Assembly (NCBI GenBank): GCA_030272155.1
Contig: CP126199.1
Location: 1,984,001-2,048,000, forward strand
Reading direction: 5' to 3'
DNA from: Tetradesmus obliquus
Taxonomy: Eukaryota > Chlorophyta > Chlorophyceae > Sphaeropleales > Scenedesmaceae
Length of the DNA: 64,000 nucleotides
Positions 22,929 to 34,547 of the stretch are shown here, piece after piece. Position 1 is the stretch's first letter. Each line of letters begins with the position of its first letter. The notes beneath the pieces were generated by a model that was given only the letters and a program-made list of their open reading frames with translations, had not been told where the DNA came from and made no database searches. The position numbers were made by a program, and so were the translations under genes.

Positions 22929-25900
22929 CAAACTTCAATGCAGAGAGCGGAGCGGACAGTTGCGTATTTCGCATCCCCGGGCTGCTGGCTTCTCATATCT
23001 TCTTCCTTGTATTGCACACAGTGACCAGCTAAACAAGCCAGACTGATGAAGCTAACAGGCTGAGGGTGATGAATGAAACACCAGACGACAACCAACAAAA
23101 TGGCGCAGTACAGAAAACTGGTTGCTTAACCTTCTACCGGGAGGGTCCCCAAATGGAGAAAATCTCGTTGTGCTTACAATCTAAGCGGCTGCAGAGGCGC
23201 AGCAAAGGCGTAGTGAACCATTACTACCTGCTTCACAAAGTGTGGGGCTCAGGCGGACTGCGGAACGGCATACACGAGCAAGAAAGGTGTTCAAGTGTGA
23301 CAACCTGACACAAATATCAACGTTTGTGCGGAAAACGAGGCCACGGCACTCGTTACTGCGTCACTTTCTCAGCCTTATCACACTTCTTTTGTTTGTGCTT
23401 GCAGCAAGCCTCAGACGGCCACAGAACACACGTAAAGCTTCCTCACAAGCAGTCGGTTCAAGAGGGAGCTTTGAGCACTGGACATGCACCTGTCGCGCAG
23501 CAACGTGTTCAAACATAATACTTATCCTCGTTGAGTCCCGTTCGTGCGCTTCTATGCCATGCTAATGTCGTTTTAGACGGTTTTCAGTGCAGCGGGCGCC
23601 TACTGCTGCCTGCTGCTGCGGGTTGTTCAGTATTGTAAGCACTTCTAGAATCGTTTATATATTTCTTTTTACACATCAAGTCATTGCAGCATGCTCATCA
23701 TCCTCTGTTCGGGCAATCCACTTGCTGTCTCTGCTGCTGCCCATCACTTGCGGTCCCTGCTGCTGGGCACGTAGAAGCAACCTCGATGGGCCAGCATTGC
23801 TTTGAAGAAGTTCTTGTACTCCAAACTAATGTTTTCTTGTGCTTTACGAGCAAGTCGCCTTCTTATACAATGATGCATCGAGATTTTGTCAGCTGACAGT
23901 GGTGTAACCACGCCCAGCACACCCTACAGGCGTGGGCAAGTGCCCTGCTTACGTCTGTGTATAGCTAAAAGGTATAAAAACATGTTCAGATCGGCTGCGC
24001 AGCATTAGGCGCTAAGATCGTTAAGCTTAAAATGATGCAAATGTGCTCCTCGGTAGAAGGTTAAGGGCCGTGTGGTTACAACCATCAAATGCTTACCTTG
24101 TGCTTCGTCCAGTTCAAACTGCCAGCTGCCGCATGTGTACTGCCGCACACCTCCACCTGCAGAACCACCTGCTGGCCTGCGTTTAACTCCAGGCTGCGCT
24201 TGTTCCCTGTGGTGTTGCTGCTGGGCCTCGTCCTGCTGCTGCATTTCCTGCAAGCGCTGCTGCTGCCCGCCCGCAGCCTGCTGTGCTAAGTGCTGCAGGC
24301 GCCTGCTGCTGCTGGCCCTTGCACGTGCACCCCGCTGCAGCTGCAGCGATTTCACGCCTGCTGTACCCTGAAAAGCCTCCTCTGTTGCATCCTCCTGTGC
24401 AAGTCTTTCGCTGCTGCTGGAGCTGCTAATTGCTGCTGCTGGCCCTGTTGGGTGTCTCACTGCCCCTGCAGCCAGCAGTGCTTCTGCACTGACTGCTGCC
24501 AGCTCCTGCCGGCTGGCCAGGTCAGCAGCATACCACGGCTGCACAGGGTGGGCGGCTGGCAGTGCCTGCGGCATACAAATAAACCCTACTCTTGAAACCT
24601 TTATGTTTGTTTTCAAACTTGAACAGCAGTAGTCAGAGCAGATCGTCACATGCCACATGAATTGTAGCAGGAAATTGTGAAGTCTTGTAGCAATCAGCGC
24701 CATACCAGCATGCATGTTGCTGTTCATGTTCCTGTTCCTGTTCCTGTTGCTGCTGCCGCTGCTGCGTCTCATCACATTCACACAGCTGTTGTTGCTGCTG
24801 CTGCTGCTGGTGTTGGTGCTCACCTGCAGTGCCCAAGGGATGTAGGCGGCCTGCCTGTCCCAGGCATGTATGCAGCGTGCATAACTGAGGCATGGCCCCT
24901 CCCTGAATGGCACACTGTCTGGCACATCAAAGCCACTGCCCACTGCCCCTGCTGCTGCTGCTGCTGGATGTGGCTGTAGCTGGGCTGGTTGATAAATCTT
25001 TGCATCTTGTTGTGGCAGGCAAGAGTAGAAGTCAGGGTTGCTGTAGTTGACAAAGTCGTGCAGGGTCTTCTTGACGTCAACACCCCTGCATGCAAAACAG
25101 CAGATGCCAACATAACAGCGACATAGTATGCGCTGAAAGTAGTAAACGAGAGGTGTTTGCAGGCAGCAAATGGAGGGCACGCAGGAACCGAGTGCATTTG
25201 CACAAGCTGACAGCGGGGGCACACACATGGCCACTGTCACGCAGCCGCCTTCCACACAGAAGTAAACGTAGGCCTCTGCTGCCCAGCAGGTGCTGCAGTG
25301 CTGCAGGCATGCCTCGCAGGCATGCACACATGCTACATGTGGGTCTCTGCTGCGAATGCGTTCAGCAGCGCGGCAGGCGTGGCTCTCACCAGGTGTGCTC
25401 TGGCACCTTGAGCAGCAGCCTGCTGAAGTTGTAGAAGGAGCCACCCTGCAGCAGCAGCAGCAGCAGCAGCAGCAACGGCAATGAGAAGCAGAAAAGCAGC
25501 TTCCACCTTTGACCAGACAGGAGCTGCCTCCAAGGTTTTGCTGCCGCCACCACTACTGCTGCTAGCATCGCTGCTGTATCATACAACTCACGGGGCTATG
25601 TACAAACAACTACAGTGCTGCAGGCAGCAACGTTGCATTGCCAGTGCCAGTTCACCTGAGACGGGCAGGCAGGGTCATCAATGCACGCAGCTCTGGCGCG
25701 GCTAGCCGCCCGGAAGTTTGCAGTCTTCAGCGGGTCACTCTGCACACCAAACACCCAGGTGTCCCCAATCTCTCCTGCAGGACGAATGGGCAGCAGAGGG
25801 GCAGAGCTCAAACTTGAAGTGACAGCTTGCGGTTGCATGGGATTCTGGAGGCGGTGTTAAAATAAGTGGAAGAAGTAGTATGAAGTGCTGCAGCTATTCA

Positions 25901-27551
25901 TATGCAGGATTGTGCATGATGGTGCATACTGCAGCGGTGCAGGTGCTTGTAGCTCACCAGTAACAACAGTCAAATTGAGCGTAGGCAGGGCCTCCAGCAC
26001 AGCATCCACAAACGCATCAAAGCTGCTGGCCTTGATCACCACACTGCTGCTGCCCCTGCTGCTGCTGCTGCTGCTGCTGCTGCCGCCGCTGCTGCTGCTG
26101 CTGCTGCTGCTGCCGCCGCTGCTGCTGCTGCTGCCAGGCTTGCCGCTGCCTGCCCACTCCTGCCGCAGCAGCTGGTAGATCCTCAGAGGCTCCAGCACAG
26201 TCAGTGGGGGACCTGTCACAAGAGCAAAAGCGCAGCAGCATGGCAGGGCACCAGGTGACAGAGGCAGGAAGGACACGGAAGAACATCAGTTGCCTCAAAC
26301 TGCAGGCGGCATCCTTGTATGCAGCACATTCAGCGTATGTGTTCTTCAAAAGCTCTACTGTTGATTGAGCACAACTGTAAATAGTCCTGCTACTTGTGTT
26401 GCTGACCTGCGTTGTCGTTCCTCCATGCGGTGCACAGCACATGCTCCAAGCCAGGCGCCTGAATGCATTGCTCAGAGGGGTCCAAGTTGACACCTCCATG
26501 GATGCCTCCATAGCCACCTGAGCAGCAGCAGCAGCAGCAGCAGCAGATGTCAGGCGTGGCTCGCAGTGCACATGTGGCAGAAAATAAGGGAAGGATGCAG
26601 GGGTGTGACTAACAATTATTGTGATGGCTGGGGCAGCCTGAGTTGGGCAACAGCAAATGCAACGTCCAATGACATCAATGCCGACAGGCTTGCAGCAGCT
26701 GACGGCGTTGCTTTGACAGCAGCTGCACAGCTGGGCCTGAGACAAAATAGTGACAAGGACAGTATTGACACAGACAACGTCACTTGAAAAGCATCAATGA
26801 AACACACACCTGGCTTATAGAAGGCCAGCAGCTGCGTATCCGAGGCCCGAGGCCTGAAACCTACAAGCCCTTACATAAGCATTGAAACACCTCAAATGTG
26901 TCCCAAGCACCGCACCTGGCCTTCAGAAGCCAGCACCTGCCTGAAGCCCAAGACCTGAAAGCAACGTGCCCCATTATGACTAAAACCAAAAATGTGTCGC
27001 AAGCACCCTTACCTGGCCTCCAGAAGGCCAGCAGCTGCGTGCCTGAGGCCTCATCTCTCCAAATGAATGGTGTGAACATGGGCACCCCGGGGGGCGCAGA
27101 GCCTGCAGCGCAGAACAAAGGGACACTTGAGACTGCAGTGCAGAACGATTGAACCAATGAGACTGCCGCGCTGAACAAATAAACAGAGGAGCCTGCTGCA
27201 CTGGACAATTGAATGGCGTGAACATGGGCACCCAGAGAGGGGCGGAGCCTGCATCACACAAGGCAGCAGCGGCACAAGTTATGAACACGTGTGCATGCAG
27301 CATTTGAAATTACTCCTGTTGCGTGTGTGTGGGCTGATGCTGTGTACAATCTACAAAAGATTATGCAGCTGTTACATGCAAGTTGATTACATGATTGTGT
27401 CTGGCCTGGTGCGAAAGTGACAATGCAGGGTTTAACCCTGAACATAACAAGCCCTAGCTCCCACCAGGGTTCACTCCCACAGAGACTGCCTTGATGCCCT
27501 TGGCAGCGAGCACTGGAATGACTGCGCGCGTGAGGCCAGGCACGTCACGCT

Positions 27552-27587
<36 letters not shown>

Positions 27588-29327
27588 GCACAAAGCGGCA
27601 TTGAGAGGTGGAACGAGTGGTTGCAGATGTGGCAGCAGCAACGGCAGCAGCAGGACCCCTAACCTTGCATCACTGTGTGCACATGCCAGGCGTTCTGCCT
27701 GCCAAATAGCTGCCATGCAGTCACTGTGCTCCCGTGCCAAAACCTCACATATTCTCACCAGGAAGATGGTGTGCTTTGGTGCGAAGCCGAAGCGCCTGTC
27801 CATGTCGTGCACCAGGTCAACTGAGAAGGCCAGCAGCGAAGGGTCGTACAGCTCGTACTGCGCATTGTGGGGGTGTGCATGCCAGGTGATTGCGCCTGCA
27901 GGTCCAAGCATACATACCGCATTCATGTGGTTGCTTCCGCGGGCTTGCACAGTAAACGCATTGCACATGGGTATGCCACACCCAAGAAGCAGAGATGGCT
28001 GCCCGTATTGTGTGCTCTCTCCCAGCTGCAGGAGCTGCTACACGCACAACACGCAGTCCGGTTATTGTCACCTGCCTAATTAGTCAAAGGCAGCTGTCAA
28101 CAGTGTGCAGTGGTGGTGCATTTACCCCAAAACTGGATGATACAACTAAACATTGAAACGTCACCCATTCTCACCTGATTGAATGCCGCGCAGCACTTTG
28201 GCGTGTGAAGGGCCCGGGGAAGGCCTGCCTGATCACACGTGATGTACTCTGCCGCTGTGTTCATAGTGCAGCTACTGGCCAAAGGAACAAAAACAGAGAA
28301 AGCAACAACTAACCCACACCTGACTGAATGCCGCGCCGCATTTTGGCGTGTGTGAAGGGCCCCGGGCAGGCCGGCCTGATCACATGTGTTGCACTGTGCA
28401 GTTGTCTGAATGTGCAGATGACGTCCAAAGCAAAAAAACCAGATAAAACAACAAAGTATGTGCACCTGACTGTATGCCGCGCAGCACCTTGGCGCGTGTG
28501 AAGGGCCCTGGGCAGGCCAGCCCCATGCCCCTGGGGCAGTCCAGGAACATCGACAGCAGCCAGGCGTGCGTGGTGTAGATGTAGCTGTCACCGTGCGGGC
28601 TGACTTGCTGCATCCAATCCGCATTGTCGACCTGCGGGGGAAGGGGAGGGGTGTAGTTACAGCAAGGCGCAGTGGCGAGTCAAGTGGGGAGGCAAGCATG
28701 CACTGCTGCTGCTGTGATGCTGCTGCTGCTGCTGCTGCTGATCTACTACGACGCAGGTGCTGCTCCGCTTGGGGGCACATAGAGTTGGCGCTCACCGCCA
28801 GTGGCAGGTATCTGTTGAAGTACATGTTGAGCACGTTGCTGTCGTATCCGGTGTAGGGCTCAATGTTGTCAAACCCTGGCAGGGCAGTTGCGTGCAGTTG
28901 CAGCAAAAACACCATAAGTGACAACGAGAGTGAGTAAGAAGTGGTGGCAGCAGCTGAGTGTTGCAGCTGCATTAGACTTTGCAGGCATGCAGGGTGCTGT
29001 AATAGCTGCTGCTCTGTAATAGCAAGCATAATGCATACATGCATAATCTTGACGAGCAATCTGGGATGATTGGGAGGCTGCAGTGCTGTTTCAGTAATTC
29101 CCCAGTTTTGGTACCTATGTCCTGCACAGCATAGAAACATACACCACAGGTGACTGGGTTAATGGGGATTCAAATTTTGACCTGGTTGCATCTCGAGAAG
29201 CAACAATGAGTGGATGGTGGTGACTTACCAAGTGATTAGAGAACACCACATGGATGGTCTTGCCTGCTGCCTCGATGTTGGAGCCCAGGCAAGCAACAGC
29301 CAGCAATAATGTGTATACAGGCAACAT
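20334..29327 (-). CDS. Secreted GH38-like / DUF5054-type protein
   Basis: Similar to the glycoside hydrolase 38-like DUF5054 group (family from memory; substrate unknown). Nineteen exons, 950 aa, all in phase: 29327-29229, 29121-29115, 28875-28796, 28631-28466, 27895-27759, 27549-27465, 27102-27013, 26517-26407, 26212-25958, 25774-25656, 25445-25390, 25085-24824, 24565-24097, 22884-22689, 22364-22295, 22010-21859, 21600-21393, 20832-20617, 20408-20334. A signal peptide (MLPVYTLLLAVACLGS) suggests secretion or vacuolar targeting. GH38-like motifs: HLDIGF (32-37, a likely metal-binding HxD), WHAHPHN (122-128), DVPGLTR (165-171), AWRNDNAGPP (about 252-261), GDTWVFG, KVPEHTW, and RLPEALWLSF near the C-terminus (820-829). 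Insertions of Gln/Ser/Ala runs (e.g. residues ~510-640) are not expected from the family. Starts divergently from the 170-aa gene. Confidence 0.85.
21145..21482 (-). repeat. Two downstream echoes of GH38-like exon 17 end
   Basis: The real exon end is at 21393. About 90 nt of exon end plus donor recur at 21266-21356 and 21145-21234 (period about 121-127 nt). All three contain the GTTGACC(A/C)GGCCAGCTGG-like core. Confidence 0.9.
22478..22711 (-). repeat. Tandem duplication across the exon 14 donor
   Basis: About 100 nt at 22605-22711, including the end of exon 14 and its donor at 22689, is repeated at 22478-22577 with its own GTGAGG donor. Confidence 0.85.
22885..24096 (-). other. Longest GH38-like intron (1.2 kb)
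   Basis: No exon or repeat of known family seen. The part from 23100 to 24000 is notably poorer in triplet repeats and more AT-rich than other introns, with short TATATAT-type words near 23656. A CTG run (minus sense) lies at the acceptor, 22886-22925. Confidence 0.5.
26808..27255 (-). repeat. Echo copies on both sides of GH38-like exon 7
   Basis: The real exon is 27102-27013. An upstream echo of its start is at 27255-27211; downstream echoes of its end (LLAFWRPG with donor) are at 26962-26914 and 26866-26808. Confidence 0.82.
28173..28466 (-). repeat. Two downstream echoes of GH38-like exon 4 end
   Basis: The last ~65 nt of exon 4 (GPFTRAKVLRGIQS) with its donor recur at 28385-28318 and 28240-28173, each with small frame changes. 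The period is about 145 nt. Confidence 0.85.
29115..29121 (-). other. 7-nt microexon completing the HLDIGF motif
   Basis: Exon 1 ends ...SNHL in phase 0 and exon 3 begins in phase 1 with GFDNIEP. The only way found to join them is the 7-nt exon GACATAG, flanked by GTGCAG before and GTACCA after. It supplies Asp-Ile and the first base of Gly, giving HLDIGF, the expected HxDxGF motif. Exon 2 therefore carries the putative metal-binding Asp34. Confidence 0.8.
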
Positions 29328-29659
29328 CGTGGCTGATCCTGGGGAACAGCTGCTGTGTATCACGGCTGATCAAAGCAGTACATGATGATGTCCCGAGGCA
29401 GAGACAGCAGATGCCGTTCGATACATTGCGCTTCCGTGACGTGGCTAGGACCTGTTGGTGGGTTTGATCGCGAACGTGGTCACGTTTACACGCAGCGTCA
29501 AGGGTGTCGCAGCCTTCTCCTCTCAATGGCGAGAGAACCCTAAGTGCAACTTGAATTTCACTGAAGCGCAGAGTACAGTCCCCGCTGATTTATGCTTTCC
29601 TTAAGCGTTGTTTTTTTGTATATGCGATTTTGAAGCGACCAGCGCTACCATGCCACAGC
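29328..29659. promoter_or_regulatory. Divergent promoter region, inferred
   Basis: 332 bp between two head-to-head starts. No clear core element seen; T-rich near 29600-29620. Confidence 0.35.
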
Positions 29660-30584
29660 ATGCAAGCAACAGGGACAGCAGACCCCATTTTGGAGGAGAA
29701 GCTTCAAAAGCGAGCAAAGCACGTACGTCGCATGGGTACCGCATCCCTCTGAATCACACGACATCATTTTTGTGCCTACACACACGCAGCAGCACTAGAC
29801 ACATGGCTGTGCCTGTGCAGCTGCTGTCATCGGCAGGCCAAACTCAAACAGGTCGGTCCTGCACACCTGCAGCTGGCAACATGCCTTAAGACTTTTGTCA
29901 AAGAGTATCAGCAGCCTGCTGGAGCTGTGGCACAGGTTGCAGCTGCCGGCAAGGCAGGCAAAGCGGGCGCAGGCAAGGCCAAAGCAGTACAGGGCAAGCC
30001 AGCAAAGCAAGCTCCTGCAGGCAAGGGTGCAAAAGCTGGGCAGGCACCTAAGGATCCAAAGGTGGGATGCAGGGCATGGTCGACCTGTGGTGTTTTGTTT
30101 TGGAATGGAAGTTCAGCAAGGATTGCTGCCATTGACGCCAGTAGTCTGCTGCGCCACTGCGCGCAAACCGACTGTGCTGGCTTGTGTAGGCCCAAGCATG
30201 GGAGACGATGCTGCTGCAGCTAGATGAGCTTGTCAACAAAAGCAAAAGGTGATGCTTGACATATGTGTGCTCTGCAGCATAAATGCCAGTGACGAACAGC
30301 ATGCAGCGCATACACAACATGCCACAAGCTCCATGCAGTTGCACATAGCCTAAACAACAGGCTGGACAGGAGAGCGAGGCACACATATCGTACTCAGGCG
30401 GTACCACTGCTGCTGCAGGTGCAACCTAGAGGACATGTACAGAGCAGTGGCAAGCCTCGAGTGCTTGGAGAAGCAGGTGGGGCAGCTGCAGGTGGCCCTT
30501 GCATTCTTTCAGCAGCATGGCCTCGTTGAACAACAGTCAGTTAGCCGGCTGCTAGCAGCAGTGACTCTGAGACAACAGCAGTAA
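29660..30584 (+). CDS. 170-aa helical protein with Lys/Ala linker, family unknown
   Basis: Exons 29660-29722, 29837-30061, 30190-30248, 30419-30584 join in phase. The N-terminal part (about 1-45, MQATGTADPILEEKLQKRAK) and C-terminal part (about 98-170, LDELVNKSK, VALAFFQQHGLVEQQ) look helical and may form coiled coils. Between them lies a repetitive GKAGKAGAGKAKA-type linker that resembles histone H1 tails in composition only. Start chosen because the first exon then ends in frame at a GTACGT donor; another ATG ten bases upstream is in a different frame. No function is proposed. Confidence 0.6.
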
Positions 30585-30632
30585 AATACAGCAGCCATCA
30601 ACAACTGCAGCTTCTTCTGCTGGGAATGTAGC

Positions 30633-32411
30633 ATGGTTATCTGGAGGAGGATGCCCGTCAACCTCCTTGTACCTGCGCACTCTGCCCTGATGCTGCAGGC
30701 ACTTGCCAACATCATTGCCACAGCTAGCGCACAGCTGCTGCCAGAGAAGCAAATGAACGAGGCCGCGCTTGCAGTCAAGAACACGCTGTTTGCAGCAGCT
30801 GCTGCACACAGCTATCGACAGCAGCAGGTGCGCAGGATACCAGCAGGCGTGCAGGCCCAGCAGCAGCTGCTGGCGGCAGCTGGCTTTGGTAGTAAACATG
30901 CCTTTGTGAGCACAGCGCCGGCTGTGTTCCTGACGCAGCATGAAGCATGACGAAGCAAACGCTGAACAGCTTGCTCACATGTGACAGTGCATGCAATTGC
31001 AGCAGCTCCTTGAGGGCGCAGGCAGTAGCAACCCAGACAGCAGCAGCAGTGCAATAACTGCCGACAGAACCACGCGCGCTTGTGCGCTATTGCAGGTGCC
31101 TGACTCGAGCAGATCCAGCGCAGAGGCTTTCTGGCAGCGCGGCCTGCCAGCAGACTGTGCTCTAGATGCAGGTGTGCACGTGAATTGTTATGCAGCCTCT
31201 CTGCTGATGCTGGCGCGCGCAGCAACGTTTTTGCGCTGGGTGTTACTGCCAAATATGCATCTGTGCATATGCACAGCCGTAGCGCTCAGCCGTGCTTGTC
31301 ACCAGCAGCAGTACAATTGTGTGCTGCAGGCGAACGCATCCTGTGCAGTTCTACGCAGATCTCAATATTTTTTAATGGCCTGTGTCGTGTCGTGCAGGGT
31401 TCAGGGTTGGGCAGCTGTTGCGGGCCGGCTACAGCACGGCCGAGCTGGTGCAGAGCAGCACCCCAGAGCTGCGGCCCTTGCGCGCAGCAGGCATCAGGTG
31501 TGTGGCTGGCACACCATGCGGCGCTGCTCACTGCACGGGGCCAGCTGCTTACAGCCCAGACGCATTGTGCGCATCGCAACGCATTGCATGTGCCATGCAT
31601 TGCAATGGCCTCAAAGCTCACATGCAGCTGCACTGCAGCACGGTTCTGATCACATGCACCGGTGTGCTCTTGTCCAGCTCTAGGTCCTTGCGCTCCGCCG
31701 GCTAGCTGTAGCTCTACTGCACGTGGCGCTCTTGACATACCCCTGCTGCTGCTGCTGCTGGCCTGCTCTCCCTGCTGGCTGCCGCGCGTGCCTGCAGCGT
31801 GCACGACCTGTATGCAAGCCTGCCCCAGGATGCAGCAGGCAGCTTGTCAGGTGTGGGGGGTGCCTCAGCGCTGCGGCAGGCGGGCTACACAGCACTGGCA
31901 GTGCAGGCAGGCGTGCCTGATGGGGCAATCAGCATGTGGGACCTCAAGCTTGCAGGATACATGCCGGGAAGTGGCGCAGCTGCAGGTGCAGCTGGCTGTT
32001 GCGAGGACAGGCATAGGTCCCGCAGCCGCAGCTTCAATGGGAGTGCAACAGCAGCAGCAGGGACTGCAGCGAGCAACACCAGCAATAAGGTGTCCGATAA
32101 CAAGGCCCAGCAGCAGCAGCAGCAGCAGCTGCGTGCGGATGGGCCTGGCGATGTGGAGTACTTCAGGCAGCAGGTGAAGCCGCTGATGCACATGCAGCCC
32201 GGCAGTGACCTGCCTGAGCTGCTGATAGGCACCAAGGTGAGCGCTGCTACAGCAATTGACTGCGTCAGCTGCAACTACCCCACAGCGCAGCACAGCAACG
32301 CACAGCGCAGAAGCTTTGCCAACAAATGCATAACAGGTGGGGAGGCTCAGCATGCGTTTTGCTCCTTGGCAACAGGACACATACCTGCAGACTGAGTGTT
32401 TGTTGTACATC

Positions 32412-32444
<33 letters not shown>

Positions 32445-32764
32445 AGGACAAGCTGGTGCTTGCAGGCAAGGTAGATGCTGCCGAGGAGCCAGCCACAGCA
32501 GTCATGCTGGCAGCCAACCCAGTGAAGCTGGCGCAGCAGCGAAAGCGCTCAGCCAACGGCGCTGCTGCTGCTGCCAGTGCTGGTGGTGGGGTGCCTGGCA
32601 GCAGCGCTGCAAGTGGTCTGCTCTCGCTGCAGCTGCCTGGAAGCCCTAGTGGTGGCAGCGGGGTGGGCGGCGGGCCTCCCACTGCTGCATCACGGGTTAG
32701 GCAGGGGCTTGAGAAGCAGCACACCAGCAGGCTGCGCACTGCATCACGGGAGACAGCTGAGTGA
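30633..32764 (+). CDS. 375-aa protein with LRxAGY-type repeats, family unknown
   Basis: Exons 30633-30827, 31096-31171, 31398-31497, 31798-32236, 32447-32764 join in phase. The middle shows a loose repeat of the form L-x-x-AG-[YIV] every 10-20 residues (LLRAGYSTAEL, LRAAGIS, LRQAGYTALAVQAG, LKLAGYMPG), reminiscent of short helical repeats. The tail is Gln/Ser/Gly-rich. The first exon is the weakest: an alternative is an unspliced start at 30991 reading into 31096, or initiation at the Met before LQALANI. It starts only 49 nt after the previous gene's stop, so the two could also be one locus with alternative ends. Confidence 0.55.
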
Positions 32765-34547
32765 CTTGGAAGTGTGCAGGCCCGGGGTGACGCTGATACC
32801 CCGCATGCACTGGTGCATGCATGACTGTAGTAATCCAGCTGTGTGAAGCCGATGCTTGTGTGCAGCATGATTTGCCAGCTGATGTGTCAGGCTGTTTGTG
32901 TGGATGCCTGTTTGTGGGTGGAACCGCTTTGCAGCAGTGACCGCGCTGAAAGTCACAAAACCATGAACGTGGGCTCAGATGTTGGCTATGTGCACGGTTT
33001 GAAACGCACTCCAGCACAAATGCACTTGGTCAACATGTGCAGCATTGGACCAGGTCTCTATGCTGGTTGTTTGTTGTGTGCCCTGTGGGCCGTCTTGCAG
33101 CAGCTTGTCACGTAGGTGGGACACTTTAAAAATAATCGGAGACATAAGATGCTTGTGTGTCGATACCGCCCCACCGTAAGCTGAGCAGGCCGTGAACCCT
33201 TCCGCCCCAACTGACACAGTGACCCGGTCAGTGACAGGAGCAGCGGAGCAGGCAGTGTCGAAGCATTTTCTGCTGATATGTACCACAGATCTTGAACGAT
33301 CGTATTGTTAGCTTATTATTGATACCCATATGAGGGGGTAACCGTGCAGGCAGCCGCGATTGCGGCGTGTGCTGTGACGTGCTCTTCGAATCGAAGACTT
33401 CGATGCTGTCGCAGTGTTCCCGATGCGTGACATCCTTCACTCGCAAAGAAGTTTTGAAGTCAGTTTCGTTGGTTTTGATGTCCATGCTCTGCCATGCAGA
33501 TGCTGAGCACTGTACACGCATGAGCAAGCAGTACTTCTAGTTTGTAGCAGCACGACAGGGCTAGAAGCTGCCAATGACAAGGCTTTTAGTATAACGGAGA
33601 GTTGATCCCATGTTCGTGTTTATTTAAGCAACATTTGATCTCAGCATTCGCCGCAGTTCACCACACTGTGGTGTGACAGTTGGTGTGCACACCATCCACG
33701 TGGATCCACGTGGATGTGAAACTTTTGAATGGCAACGGCCGGGCCACTGGGCACTGGGCTGCTGAACAGCGCCATGGGCTGCAGGCATGCAGCAAATTCC
33801 CTTGCAAAAGGTGCGAGAGACAGCAGCTTTGGACGCCGTTTACACTTTTGAACCCATGTATCCGTAGTACAGGGTTTGTCATCTGAGCACACAGTGATGC
33901 TTGCAATGTGGCTCTGCCACAGCTAGCCATGATTTGCTGGGTGCCGCGAAATGATCTGCTGGGTACCGGGAGAAGGCGGCCCACTGCCAGCCACTGACAG
34001 TCACTGAGTGGTATTTGGTGGCAAGCTGTGCTGCTGCTCACGCTGCTGTGTCCACCTGTTTACTCTTGGCTTTTGTTTAGTTACGTTTCACCCGCATCAC
34101 TGTTATAGTTTGCATTTTTAACCCCAGCAGTGTTGGCCATGTTGTTAAGGGCAGGCAAAGCATTTCTACCATGCAAGCCAGAGTGGCTTTGACAGCAGGG
34201 ACAGCACCAGACCTGGAAGGAGTTAAGGTCGACGGTGGGACGGTTCAGGAGTTGTTTGCTGAGCTTGGGGTTGCCAGCCAGGCGTTCACTCCTGCTAGCA
34301 ACCCTAAAGCAGTAGTATGTGCAAACCAATGAGAAGCAGACGGCAGCTGCTCCAACGCAACGATGTTAACATGTAAAGGCGTCGATGAGCCGAGACCAGA
34401 CCTTGAAGAGCCAGCTCATCGTTCAAGTGTGTTATGTTGGCAGGGCTCAGCGGCGGCACCTGCAGTACTTTGTCCGCTGCCCACTCCAGACTCTCCCTCT
34501 TTGCGATTGAGGAAGGCACAGGCCTCGCCTCTGCTGAGATCGTAAAC
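32765..34547. other. Intergenic region with palindrome; possible antisense ORF at right end
   Basis: Nothing convincing is encoded between 32765 and 34000. A 24-bp perfect palindrome lies at 33693-33716. On the minus strand, 34549-34304 carries an open stretch starting [14 protein letters not shown] that could splice into an exon ending near 34255. It lies directly across the 5' end of the eS31 gene, and its GTCTGG donor is poor, so I do not call it. Confidence 0.4.
33693..33716. repeat. 24-bp perfect palindrome with two CCACGTGG cores
   Basis: Symmetric around GGATCC. Each half contains CCACGTGG, a G-box-like core bound by bZIP/bHLH factors in plants and algae; regulatory use here is speculative. 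Confidence 0.8.

Noticed and set aside
33380-33410. TTCGAATC-like word as a tRNA T-arm
   Set aside because: No matching acceptor stem, D-arm or anticodon arm around it; other TTCGA words in the window fail likewise.
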